In this document: positions 42,793-50,500 of the stretch, in pieces
How the letters are laid out: each line of letters opens with the position of its first letter
Position numbering within the stretch: position 1 is the first letter of the stretch
Origin: an uncultured Anaeroplasmataceae bacterium
Lineage (GTDB): Bacteria > Bacillota_I > Bacilli_A > Acholeplasmatales > Anaeroplasmataceae
Length of the DNA stretch: 64,000 bases
Reading direction: 5' to 3'
Assembly (NCBI GenBank): GCA_947629825.1
Contig: CANRFF010000001.1
Coordinates: 124,001-188,000, forward strand
The notes under the pieces: generated by a model
The model's database searches: none
The model's input: only the letters and a program-made list of their open reading frames with translations
What the model was told of the DNA's origin: nothing
Translations under genes and position numbers: made by a program

Positions 42793-44415
42793 ATGCAAAC
42801 CAGTTTAAATACTGCACTTTATTGCAGACTATCTAGAGAAGATGATAATACGAAAGACATATCAAGTTCCATTTCATCTCAAAAGCAACTATTAACCTCT
42901 TTTGCTATGAAAAATAATTTTGGTATCTATAAGACATATATAGATGATGGTTACAGTGGAACAAATTTTAATCGGCCTGGATTTCAGGAAATGTTGCGTG
43001 ACGTTGAAGATAATCATATCAAGATTATCATTGTCAAGGACTTATCCCGTTTTGGAAGAAATTATCTCCAAACAGGTAGATATTTAGAGGAGTATTTTCC
43101 CATCAAAAGAGTCAGAGTTATTGCTTTGAACGATAATTATGATAGTCAAGAAAACAATAATGATTTTACTCCTTTTAAAAATATCATCAATGAATGGTAT
43201 GCCAAAGATATTTCTAAAAAAGTAACCTCATCTTTACAACTCAAACAAAGAAAAGGGGAAGTTCCTTCCGGAAAGCAATGCTTATATGGATATATGTATG
43301 ATGAAAAAAGAAATCGAATTCCGAACCCGGAAACCGCTCCTATTGTTCGATATATTATTGAATCGACAATAAAAGGAATTACTAAAGCGGAAATAGTAAG
43401 TACTTTGAGAAAAAATAAAGTTTATATCCCTGCTTATTACAATTTTATAAGATTTCATATTAATCCGCGCAGATATATGAACTATCCTGAGGAAAAAAAA
43501 TATCTTTGGCAATCTGCCCAGATAGAACGAATTATTTATTCGAGGGAATATGTTGGAGATTTAGTAGTATCTAAAACCAAAAAGTATAATTTTAAGATGA
43601 GTAACCGATATAAAAATCAAGATGCGATCATTATTAAAAACCGATTCGAACCAATTATTTCAAAAGAAATGGCAGATAGATTATATCATCTTAGAAAAAC
43701 TCGTTCAGTAACGAGGTTACCCTTAGAAATAGATACATTTAAGGGTCTGATTTATTGTAAAAAATGCGGCAAAAAAATGTCGATAAAACAGTATCAAAGA
43801 AAAAATGGTTTTGTATTGGGCTATTATTGCCACAACGATTCTTGTGGATATAAGGGCTTATTTAAAATGGACACTCTTAAAACAATTATTCAAAATGAAT
43901 TATTGAACTTAAAAAAGATTGTAGAAGACTCCGAAGAAGAAATCTTATTTAGAGCAAAATCCTATTATGATAGTCTTGATAAGGAAGAGAATAAACCGCA
44001 ATTTTCGACCATGGAAAATCAACGAAAGAAATTGGGAAAAAGATTGGAAAAACTTAAACTTCTTATTAGATGTTTGTTTGAAGAGAATATTTTAGGAAAT
44101 ATTCCCCCGATTGCTTATGAAAGCATGATGCAAGAATATAATAGCGAACTTAAAGAAATTGAAACTGCATTGAATAAGCTTAATCAAACTGCCGAATCCC
44201 CCAAAGAAGAAAGTAAGGATAAATCCATTCATTTGAAGAATATGTTAAGTATTTTGGAAAATGAAAAAATTGATACTTTGTTGAATAGAAATTATATGAT
44301 GAATATCTTCGAGAAAGTATGTGTTTTTTCTAATCGTAAGCATATAGAAGTTGTATTTAATTATGGAATAATAAATGATTTTATAAAAAGTATTCAAATA
44401 AAAGTTGAGGAATAA
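42793..44415 (+). CDS. Large serine recombinase 1
   Basis: 540 residues from the ATG at 42793 (an in-frame GTG at 42766 lies in the previous gene). The resolvase-type catalytic domain is at 1-150: ALYCRLSREDD with the nucleophile Ser, YIDDGYSGTNFNRPGFQ, IVKDLSRFGRNYLQTG. Then come the recombinase domain (about 165-270, SGKQCLYGYMYDEKR...), a zinc ribbon (YCKKCGKKM...YYCHNDSCGYKG), and a coiled-coil C-terminus (about 390-470). It is expected to recombine the TCGGG-centred sites in asnB, alone or with its neighbour. Confidence 0.93.
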   Translation: MQTSLNTALYCRLSREDDNTKDISSSISSQKQLLTSFAMKNNFGIYKTYIDDGYSGTNFNRPGFQEMLRDVEDNHIKIIIVKDLSRFGRNYLQTGRYLEEYFPIKRVRVIALNDNYDSQENNNDFTPFKNIINEWYAKDISKKVTSSLQLKQRKGEVPSGKQCLYGYMYDEKRNRIPNPETAPIVRYIIESTIKGITKAEIVSTLRKNKVYIPAYYNFIRFHINPRRYMNYPEEKKYLWQSAQIERIIYSREYVGDLVVSKTKKYNFKMSNRYKNQDAIIIKNRFEPIISKEMADRLYHLRKTRSVTRLPLEIDTFKGLIYCKKCGKKMSIKQYQRKNGFVLGYYCHNDSCGYKGLFKMDTLKTIIQNELLNLKKIVEDSEEEILFRAKSYYDSLDKEENKPQFSTMENQRKKLGKRLEKLKLLIRCLFEENILGNIPPIAYESMMQEYNSELKEIETALNKLNQTAESPKEESKDKSIHLKNMLSILENEKIDTLLNRNYMMNIFEKVCVFSNRKHIEVVFNYGIINDFIKSIQIKVEE

Positions 44416-44418
44416 GTG

Positions 44419-45846
44419 ATGTCAATGGTAGGATTATATGCCAGATTATCTGTAGATAGTAAAAACTCCTTAAGTTGTCAAAATCAAATTGAACAGCTCA
44501 GAAAGTTTTGTTTCTTGAAGAATTTCAAACAAATAAAAGAATATATAGATGATGGTTATAGTGGTAAAAATATGGAAAGACCGGCTTTTAAAAGTTTAAT
44601 TGCAGATATTGAAAATGGCACGATTAATACATTATTGGTAAAAGACCTATCTCGTTTTTCAAGAAATCTTTTAGATGCCATGTATTTGATAGAAGAATTC
44701 TTGAAGAAATATAAAACACGATTTATCAGTGTGAATGATCATTATGATAGTTTTTTAGAAAATGATGAATATGAAGTTGTAATCCGGTGCTTCATCAACG
44801 AATATTATATCAAAGATTGTTCAAAAAAAATGAAATCTGTTATAGCAAATAAAGCAAACCGACAATCTTTATCAACAGGATTCTATGGCTATGTTTTAGA
44901 TGAAAATAAGAAATTGGTTGTTCATCCAAAGCGAGCGGAAGTTGTAAGATACATTTATAGTGAGTACATAGCCGGAAAAAGCATAGATAGTATTGTGAGG
45001 ACTTTGAATGAAAAAAAGATTCCTAGCCCACGAGCAATTAGATTTCATAAAGAAGTCCAATGGACGAAGCAAAGTATTCATTCAATTGTTGCAAATGAAG
45101 AATATACAGGAGTAGCAATCAATTATAAAAATGTCAGTATCCATTTCAAAGAATTAAAAAATAAGGATACTGTATGTATTGAAAATGACCACGAACCTAT
45201 CATATCTAAAGAGGTTTTTACTCTTGCTGAAGCCAGAAGGAATAAAAACATATCCGCAAGACAAAAAAAATATGATATAGAAAAACTGAGCGGTCGAGTA
45301 TATTGCTTGAACTGTAATCGGTCTATGATTTTTTCTTATGAAAAAAAGGGGGATCATTTTCTTTATCAAACTTATACATGCCCCATCTGCAAAAATAAAA
45401 TTAAAGCAAAAGATCTTTATTCGATTCTTGAAGAAGATATTAAAAAGGTAATTAAAAGAATTAAAGAGAATTCCGGTGACAAATTACTAAAGAAGAAATT
45501 GAAATCGATATTCAAAAACAAATTAGTTATAGACAAAGAGATGAAAGATATTCGGTTTTCCTATAAATTTATTTTTGAAAGTTACATGTTTGGAAAAATA
45601 ACAAAGGAATCCTATTTATCCCAAATCGAAAGTATCAAACAAAAAGAAATAGATTTAAATGAAGCCATTTCAAAGAACCTTCAAAATCAAAAATCAGAAG
45701 AACAGATTCTTTCGGAGTATAAAGTATTTTTAAAAAACATGAAAGAATTTACAAGTCTTACCCAAGTGGGATATATAAAGCAATTTATAGAGAAAGTACA
45801 GATAAAGGGTAATTATTTAAATATTTCTTACAAATATCATTTTTGA
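44419..45846 (+). CDS. Large serine recombinase 2
   Basis: 475 residues; ATG at 44419, three bases after the stop of recombinase 1. Catalytic domain GLYARLSVDSK (Ser), YIDDGYSGKNMERPAF, LVKDLSRFSRNLLDA; recombinase domain with GFYGYVLDENKK; zinc ribbon YCLNCNRSM...TCPICKN; then a shorter coiled coil. It is clearly different from recombinase 1. Adjacent pairs occur in staphylococcal SCC elements (CcrA/CcrB), where both act together; the same may hold here. It ends 26 bases from the right TCGGG. Confidence 0.93.
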   Translation: MSMVGLYARLSVDSKNSLSCQNQIEQLRKFCFLKNFKQIKEYIDDGYSGKNMERPAFKSLIADIENGTINTLLVKDLSRFSRNLLDAMYLIEEFLKKYKTRFISVNDHYDSFLENDEYEVVIRCFINEYYIKDCSKKMKSVIANKANRQSLSTGFYGYVLDENKKLVVHPKRAEVVRYIYSEYIAGKSIDSIVRTLNEKKIPSPRAIRFHKEVQWTKQSIHSIVANEEYTGVAINYKNVSIHFKELKNKDTVCIENDHEPIISKEVFTLAEARRNKNISARQKKYDIEKLSGRVYCLNCNRSMIFSYEKKGDHFLYQTYTCPICKNKIKAKDLYSILEEDIKKVIKRIKENSGDKLLKKKLKSIFKNKLVIDKEMKDIRFSYKFIFESYMFGKITKESYLSQIESIKQKEIDLNEAISKNLQNQKSEEQILSEYKVFLKNMKEFTSLTQVGYIKQFIEKVQIKGNYLNISYKYHF

Positions 45847-45862
45847 AAAAACGCCCCATTTT
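45846..45862. repeat. Terminal inverted repeat, right
   Basis: AAAAACGCCCCATTTTT, an inverted match to 40888-40902; probable recombinase binding arm. Confidence 0.65.
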
Positions 45863-45871
45863 TCCACACAT

Positions 45872-46588
45872 TCGGGAGAATGTGCAGATGAAATTTTCGG
45901 TGGGTATCCTTGGTTTTACCGCAAAGAAAAAAGTTTGAATACGTTCCCTTGGATTCGGAATCTGGATGAACGGGAACATCTTTTGAATCCTCAGTGGCGG
46001 GAAAAACTTCATTTGAAAGAATATGTCGAAGAAGAATATCAAAAAGCCCTTCGGGAAACGCCGGTTTTAAAAACGGATACCAAGACGATGATCCGCCAAA
46101 GGCAATTGTCTTATATCAATATGAAATATTTTATGACCAATTTATTGGATCGGAAAGATCGGATGACAATGGGGGCTTCTTTGGAAGTGAGGGTTCCGTT
46201 TTGCGATAAGGAACTGGTGAATTTTTTGTATAATGTACCGTTTCAATTCAAATATCATTCCAAAGTCGAAAAGAAGTTATTGAGAGACGCTTATAAAAAA
46301 ACCGTTATTGACGAAGTGGTCGAACGGAAAAAAAGTCCTTATCCGAAAAGCAATTCCAAAAAATATCATCAAATGGTCGTTTCCGTTTTGGAAGATTGTC
46401 TGAAAAATCCGGATAGTATTCTTTATGAGTTGTTCGATATGAACAAGATCAAAGATCTGATGTATTCCGATAAGGAATTGGAAGTGCCATGGTATGGGCA
46501 GTTGATGAGAAAAACAGCCTTTTTGGCCTATTTGTATCAAATTGATTATTGGTTTCGCACCTATCACATTGAAATTGGGGGAGAATAG
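45872..46588 (+). pseudogene. asnB: Asparagine synthetase, 3' part, interrupted
   Basis: The frame from TCG GGA GAA TGT reads SGECADEIFGGYPWFYRKE, the conserved block that follows LSG in AsnB, and continues through DRMTMGASLEVRVPF and MVVSVLEDCL to the C-terminus (237 residues after the junction). Joined to the 5' part it gives about 601 residues, a usual AsnB length. No obvious start signal exists for this half alone, so it is silent unless the element excises. The stop overlaps the GTG of the next gene. Confidence 0.92.
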
Positions 46589-46920
46589 TGGAAAGTTTGG
46601 ATTTTATTTCGAAAATATTGGATGGGAAAGTGGTTTTGGGAACGAAAGAGGAAATTACGGAAAATTTATTTTTGATTCCGGTATATCGGGTTAAAATCTC
46701 TTTTCTGAATTTAAAAACCGATATCAAAAGTACCAACGGAGACGGGATCAGCGGAAGTATCAACGTGACGCCGATTTGCTTATTGAAAATCTCCGGTCCT
46801 ACGGTTGAGGTTTTGAATTTGGAAGAGAATACCGAAAAAGACTCTTTGGTCGATTTCATTCCCAATATGTTATCCAATATCGATGTAAATAATTTATTGA
46901 AAAATTTCAAATTGAATTGA
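46588..46920 (+). CDS. GerW/YtfJ-like protein
   Basis: 110 residues, GTG start overlapping the asnB TAG. LDGKVVLGTKEEITENLFLIPVYRVKISF followed by GISGSINVTPICLLKIS and a C-terminal LVDFIPNMLSNID have the layout of YtfJ/GerW, a sporulation protein needed for normal germination in B. subtilis; the Gly-rich middle is reduced here to NGDGISGS. Its function in the cell is inferred only. Because it follows asnB directly, the element in asnB may also affect its expression. Confidence 0.6.
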   Translation: MESLDFISKILDGKVVLGTKEEITENLFLIPVYRVKISFLNLKTDIKSTNGDGISGSINVTPICLLKISGPTVEVLNLEENTEKDSLVDFIPNMLSNIDVNNLLKNFKLN

Positions 46921-46950
46921 AAAGCATTTCCGGCAGAAATGCTTTTTTTT
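46920..46950 (+). terminator. Terminator after the GerW-like gene
   Basis: AAAGCATTTC / GAAATGCTTT with loop CGGCA, then T-run. Confidence 0.88.
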
Positions 46951-46962
46951 ATTTTAAAATGA

Positions 46963-46991
46963 TGGACAATTCCTTCAAAAATATTTATAAT
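46963..46991 (+). promoter_or_regulatory. Promoter of the small-protein/DUF3267 operon
   Basis: TGGACA, 17 bases, TATAAT. Confidence 0.65.
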
Positions 46992-47014
46992 GAAAGAAAA
47001 CGGAGGAACCGACA

Positions 47015-47233
47015 ATGGAAGAAACGAAAAGAGAAAAATTTACGAGACTGGCCGAAGCGAGAATGAACAATGCGTTGAAACAGATCGAGTTGCTTGGGAA
47101 TCTGGCGAATACCAGCGCTTATGAATACAGCGAAGAAGATGTCAGTAAGATGTTAAAAACGCTTCGGAAAGCGGTGAGCGATTTGGGAGATGCTTTCGAA
47201 AAGACGTCGAAGAAGAGGAAATTCAGTTTGTAA
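47015..47233 (+). CDS. Small conserved helical protein
   Basis: 72 residues, ribosome site GGAGG. EKFTRLAEARMNNALKQIELLGNLANTSAYEYSEEDVSKMLKTL resembles a small hypothetical protein widespread in clostridia and bacilli; function unknown. It is helical, with a Lys-rich end. It shares one base with the DUF3267 gene start, so the two are coupled. Confidence 0.65.
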   Translation: MEETKREKFTRLAEARMNNALKQIELLGNLANTSAYEYSEEDVSKMLKTLRKAVSDLGDAFEKTSKKRKFSL

Positions 47234-47811
47234 TGAATTATTTTAAAGAGTTGCCGAGCGGATATACGGAAGATTTCAGAATCGATGCGAAAGATCAAAA
47301 AACGGGGTTGATCTTGAATCTGCTTTCTTTATTGATCATGATCGGTTTGTTTTTGGTTTGCTTTTTTACCAAGGTAAAACAGTTTCCGACGGAAGAATAT
47401 TCTTGGAAGTATCTTCTTTATCTGGCGTTATTGCTGGTGGGAATGACGATTGTGCATGAATTGACGCACGGCATATTTTATAAAATTTTCACCGGACAAA
47501 AACTTCATTTCGGATTCAGTTGGAGTTGTGCTTACTGTGGCGTTTTGGATGTTTATGTCTGCAAAATTCCGTCTTTGATAACGACTTTGGCTCCTTTTGT
47601 CCTTCATAGTATCTGGATGATTGTTTTGCTTTGTGTTTTACAAAATCAGATCTGGGTGACGATCATTTCCATTTTATTTGCGGTACATACCGGCGGATGT
47701 TTGGGGGATTGGTATGTTTCTTTATTGTTGCTGAAATATCCCAAAGAGGTGTTGGTTCGGGATATGGGAGCCGAACAGACGTTTTATCTGAAAAAAGAAA
47801 AAGCCATTTGA
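47233..47811 (+). CDS. DUF3267 putative zincin metallopeptidase
   Basis: 192 residues with about four membrane helices. The second helix carries IVHELTHGIFY, an HExxH zinc site inside the membrane, and a downstream TGGCLGDWYVSLLLLK holds a conserved Asp that may be the third ligand. The layout is that of site-2-protease-like or DUF3267 proteins. The substrate is unknown. A terminator follows. Confidence 0.8.
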   Translation: MNYFKELPSGYTEDFRIDAKDQKTGLILNLLSLLIMIGLFLVCFFTKVKQFPTEEYSWKYLLYLALLLVGMTIVHELTHGIFYKIFTGQKLHFGFSWSCAYCGVLDVYVCKIPSLITTLAPFVLHSIWMIVLLCVLQNQIWVTIISILFAVHTGGCLGDWYVSLLLLKYPKEVLVRDMGAEQTFYLKKEKAI

Positions 47812-47824
47812 AATGGCTTTTTTG
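47800..47824 (+). terminator. Terminator after the DUF3267 gene
   Basis: AAAGCCATTT / AAATGGCTTT stem and T6; it overlaps the last codons. Confidence 0.85.
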
Positions 47825-47906
47825 TCTGAATGTCGGAATTTGTCGAACGATTCTCATTTCCAAAAACGATTTTCCTTGTTAGAATAAGAGTGAGATAAAA
47901 TTTATT

Positions 47907-48830
47907 TCAGAAGTCCGATAACTTATTTCTGAAATTATATTTGGAAAGCACTTGTTTTTTGTGAGTGTTGGAAACTTCTAAATAAATTTCCGTTGTCGAA
48001 ATACTGGAATGACCCAATATTTCCTGAACGGAGCGGATATCGGCACCATTGGTCAATAGATTTGTGGCGAATGTATGACGTAGATAATGGGGTGTGGAAG
48101 ACCGGTTGATATTCGCTTTATCTCGATATTTTTTAAAGAGATCTTCCATACTGTGAATCGATAGCGGATCGCCGTATTTATTCAAAAATAAATTCCGGCA
48201 GTCCGGTTTTTTTTCGTTTCGGACGGAAACCCAATCCAAAAGATGTTTCCAGGTTTCTTTGCAGGAAATATAAATCAGACGCTGTTTTCTTCCTTTCCCG
48301 TGAATCAGAATCACCCGTTCGGAAAAAATGATGTCCGAAAGTTCGATTTTGGCGGCTTCTCCGATTCGGATTCCGGTGGATATCAGCAAATCGACCAGTG
48401 CCAGATCCCTTTGAAATCGAAAATGTTCGAACTCGGTTTTGGATTCCATAGAAGCGTTCTTGACAACGTTCAATAGTCGGTGTACTTCCCGGACGGTAAG
48501 GATTCTGGGAAGTTTTTTTTCCTGTTTGAATTTGAATTTCAATTTGGTACAGGGATTGGCAAAATGATAATTTTCTTCCAAAAAGCGAAAATACATTTTC
48601 AAGGTAATGATTTTTCTTTGGATACTGGTATCTTTCAAATGAAGATCATTTTGAAGATGGTGGATATAGTCGATGATGCTTTCGGTTGTGATGTGATAAA
48701 TTTTATGTTGTTTCAACACATTGAAAAATTGATTCAGATCATAAGAATAGGCAATCACCGATTTTTCCGACAAATTTTTGGTTGTTTGAATTTGATGAAT
48801 AAATTCATCCGAATATTTTGAAATGTTCAT
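47907..48830 (-). CDS. Tyrosine recombinase, XerC/XerD-like
   Basis: 307 residues, start after AAAGGGGAAAAAT. Core-binding domain 1-95 and catalytic domain with LISTGIRIGEAAKI (Arg), GKGRKQRLIYI (Lys), HYLRHTFATNLL (His-x-x-Arg), GHSSISTTEIYLEV (His, Tyr). The length and lack of arm-binding domain are those of Xer proteins that resolve chromosome dimers at dif; an element integrase is possible but no repeats flank it. It is alone between a terminator and yidD. Confidence 0.85.
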   Translation of the reverse strand: MNISKYSDEFIHQIQTTKNLSEKSVIAYSYDLNQFFNVLKQHKIYHITTESIIDYIHHLQNDLHLKDTSIQRKIITLKMYFRFLEENYHFANPCTKLKFKFKQEKKLPRILTVREVHRLLNVVKNASMESKTEFEHFRFQRDLALVDLLISTGIRIGEAAKIELSDIIFSERVILIHGKGRKQRLIYISCKETWKHLLDWVSVRNEKKPDCRNLFLNKYGDPLSIHSMEDLFKKYRDKANINRSSTPHYLRHTFATNLLTNGADIRSVQEILGHSSISTTEIYLEVSNTHKKQVLSKYNFRNKLSDF

Positions 48831-48877
48831 ATTTTTCCCCTTTCTTTTTCATTATACCAAAAACAAAAAAAGAAGAA

Positions 48878-49132
48878 TCATTGAGATTCTTCCCGAAGTT
48901 CTTTTTTTTCCTGTTTGGTGAGCGGAACGGGATCGTAGCCGCCTTTGAAAAGAGGATTGCATTTCAACAGTCTTTTGGTGGTCAGATAAGATGCTTTGGC
49001 GAAATTGAATTTTCGATAACATTCTTTGGCATATTCGCTACACGTGGGCGTAAATCTGCATCTGGGCGGAGAAGACGGGGAAATTCCTTTTTGATACCAT
49101 TCGATCAGTCGGATGGGAAATTTATTTTTCAT
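48878..49132 (-). CDS. yidD: Membrane insertion efficiency factor YidD
   Basis: 84 residues from the ATG at 49132 inside the 3' end of the DJ-1 gene; the longer frame to 49177 would run further into it. It has LIEWYQKGISPSSPPRCRFTPTCSEYAKECYRKF and KCNPLFKGGYDPVP, the YidD signature with three cysteines. YidD is a small peripheral membrane protein that aids YidC/Sec insertion. No ribosome site is obvious, so translation probably depends on coupling. Confidence 0.92.
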   Translation of the reverse strand: MKNKFPIRLIEWYQKGISPSSPPRCRFTPTCSEYAKECYRKFNFAKASYLTTKRLLKCNPLFKGGYDPVPLTKQEKKELREESQ

Positions 49133-49658
49133 AATAAATTTGTTCTTGAACTTTCCGTAAAGTGTCGGTTCCCGCAATCTTTTCGATTAAGGTATAAGCA
49201 AATTCGATACTGGCTGCCGCCGAAATGGCGGTAATCAGATTTCCGTCTGTAACGACGTATTTTTTCTGAAAGTTTCCGCCGAAATCCCGATTCATCGAAG
49301 CAAAACAAGTATAATTCCGATTTTTCAAAAATCCCAGTTGTCCGAGGATCGTCGGTGCGGCGCAAATGGCTCCGACGATTTTGTTTTCGTTCATAAAATG
49401 GGATATGATCTGGTGGATATAAGGTTCTTTTTGCAAGAACAGATAGTGGCTTCCGCCGGGGAGGATCAAAGCGTCGAAATCCTGATATTTCACCTGTTTC
49501 AATAAAGTAATGTCCGTATAATGAAGTTGATGACTTCCGCAGACATCGGTTCTTGTCGAAGCAATGGTCAAATCGATTCCCGCCCGTCGCAGTAAAGCAA
49601 AAGGAGCGGTGGCCTCCAACTCTTCAAAACCATCGAAAATCAATGCAAGTACTTTCAT
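49122..49658 (-). CDS. DJ-1/PfpI family protein
   Basis: 178 residues, ribosome site GGGTGATG. VLALIFDGFEELEATAPFALLRRAG, LILPGGSHYL, and the nucleophile elbow GAICAAPTIL with the reactive Cys after Ala-Ile. YajL/DJ-1 proteins act in oxidative stress or glyoxal detoxification; precise activity cannot be read. It overlaps yidD by 11 bases. Confidence 0.9.
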   Translation of the reverse strand: MKVLALIFDGFEELEATAPFALLRRAGIDLTIASTRTDVCGSHQLHYTDITLLKQVKYQDFDALILPGGSHYLFLQKEPYIHQIISHFMNENKIVGAICAAPTILGQLGFLKNRNYTCFASMNRDFGGNFQKKYVVTDGNLITAISAAASIEFAYTLIEKIAGTDTLRKVQEQIYYEK

Positions 49659-49783
49659 ATTTTCATCACCCGATATGAATTATAACATATTTTTTTGACT
49701 TTCGAAAGAAAAACAAAATGCGAACGGAATACTATCACTTAAATTTCTGTTTTTTCATATATTATAACAGGGAGGTATGTATA

Positions 49784-50299
49784 ATGAATGAAGTCCGTGA
49801 AATAGTTACGAAAGCAGTTGTCGCAAAAGGCAAAAAAGCAATGCACATAACGCATAGTATCCAAACCACAGCCCATCCCTACTCAGTGTTAGGTTGCTGG
49901 GTGATCAATCATGAGTTTGAAGCGACTCGTAACGATCAAATGGTCGATATCGAAGGAGAATTCGAAGTCAATATCTGGTATTCTACGGAAGAAAACAGCA
50001 GAACCGATGTATTAAGAGAAAAAGTCGCCTATCATAAAGACATCAAAGTAAAGAAAATCGTGAATGAATATATGAAAAACAGCGATGATGTTCTGGCACG
50101 CATTTTAAAACATCCGACGGTTACCAATGCGAAAATCATCGATGATCAAATTCAACTGGATATCGATATGGAGATTTTGGCGGAAGTCATCGGTGAAACC
50201 AAAATGCAAGTGACTGTTTTTTCGCCCGTGGTATCAGACGAAGATGATATTGACGATTTAGATATCGAAGTCAATGAAGATTTTTTGAAAGACAAATAG
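49784..50299 (+). CDS. cotE: CotE-like outer spore coat morphogenetic protein
   Basis: 171 residues from the ATG at 49784 (GGGAGG upstream; the frame is open to 49718 without a ribosome site). MNEVREIVTKAVVAKGKKA, VLGCWVINHEFEA, VDIEGEFEVNIWYS, and LAEVIGETKMQVTVFS parallel B. subtilis CotE closely, and the C-terminus is acidic (DEDDIDDLDIEVNEDFL) as in CotE. CotE builds the outer spore coat in the mother cell. A CATATATT sequence at about 49756 is close to a sigma-E -10, but no fitting -35 is seen. This is strong evidence that the organism forms, or descends from, spore-formers. Confidence 0.88.
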   Translation: MNEVREIVTKAVVAKGKKAMHITHSIQTTAHPYSVLGCWVINHEFEATRNDQMVDIEGEFEVNIWYSTEENSRTDVLREKVAYHKDIKVKKIVNEYMKNSDDVLARILKHPTVTNAKIIDDQIQLDIDMEILAEVIGETKMQVTVFSPVVSDEDDIDDLDIEVNEDFLKDK

Positions 50300-50308
50300 C
50301 AGATACGG

Positions 50309-50336
50309 AAGAGTTCGGACAGAACTCTTTTTATTT
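50309..50336 (+). terminator. Terminator after cotE
   Basis: AGAGTTC-ggac-AGAACTCT stem with T-rich tail. Confidence 0.8.
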
Positions 50337-50339
50337 TGA

Positions 50340-50368
50340 TTGAAATGTCCGAAAAATCGGTATATAAT
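50340..50368 (+). promoter_or_regulatory. Promoter of the THF riboswitch transcript
   Basis: TTGAAA, 17 bases, TATAAT; start site about 50375, at the riboswitch P1. Confidence 0.8.
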
Positions 50369-50376
50369 GGTTTTCG

Positions 50377-50460
50377 ACAGAACAGCAAAATTGCGTTCAG
50401 TGCTTTCCTGTGGAAATATTGACGAACACGGAAGTGGCGGGAATTTTGGGTATCCGCTGT
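50377..50460 (+). ncRNA. THF riboswitch (tetrahydrofolate sensor)
   Basis: P1 is ACAG...CTGT. The conserved parts GCGTTCAGTG, GACGAA and GGCGGGAATTTTGGGTATCCGC match the remembered THF riboswitch consensus (GCGUUaAGUG, AACGAA, GCGGUGAAUcauuGCAUCCGC). It binds reduced folates and here would control the FolT-like transporter gene. There is no clear terminator, and P1 ends about 25 bases before the GGGAGG ribosome site, so control of translation is likely. Confidence 0.85.
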
Positions 50461-50500
50461 ATGATTTTATGGTGGATCTCTGATATCGGGAGGTCTTTTT

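Larger units (their letters stand above)
40875..45876 (+). mobile_element. 5.0-kb dual serine-recombinase element inside asnB
   Basis: Junctions share TCGGG (40870-40874 and 45872-45876). Removing the interval joins TCGG|GAGAATGT and restores LSGECADEIFGGYPW in frame. Near the ends are inverted sequences, AATGGGGTGTTTT (from about 40889) and AAAACGCCCCATT (about 45848-45860). The cargo is a small divergent peptide gene, a decayed gene, a lipoprotein, a 51-residue protein and two large serine recombinases. There are no transfer or phage genes. Confidence 0.88.

Noticed and set aside
47907-48830. Xer-like recombinase as the integrase of another mobile element
   Set aside because: No flanking repeats, tRNA or accessory genes; size and motifs fit a housekeeping Xer protein.
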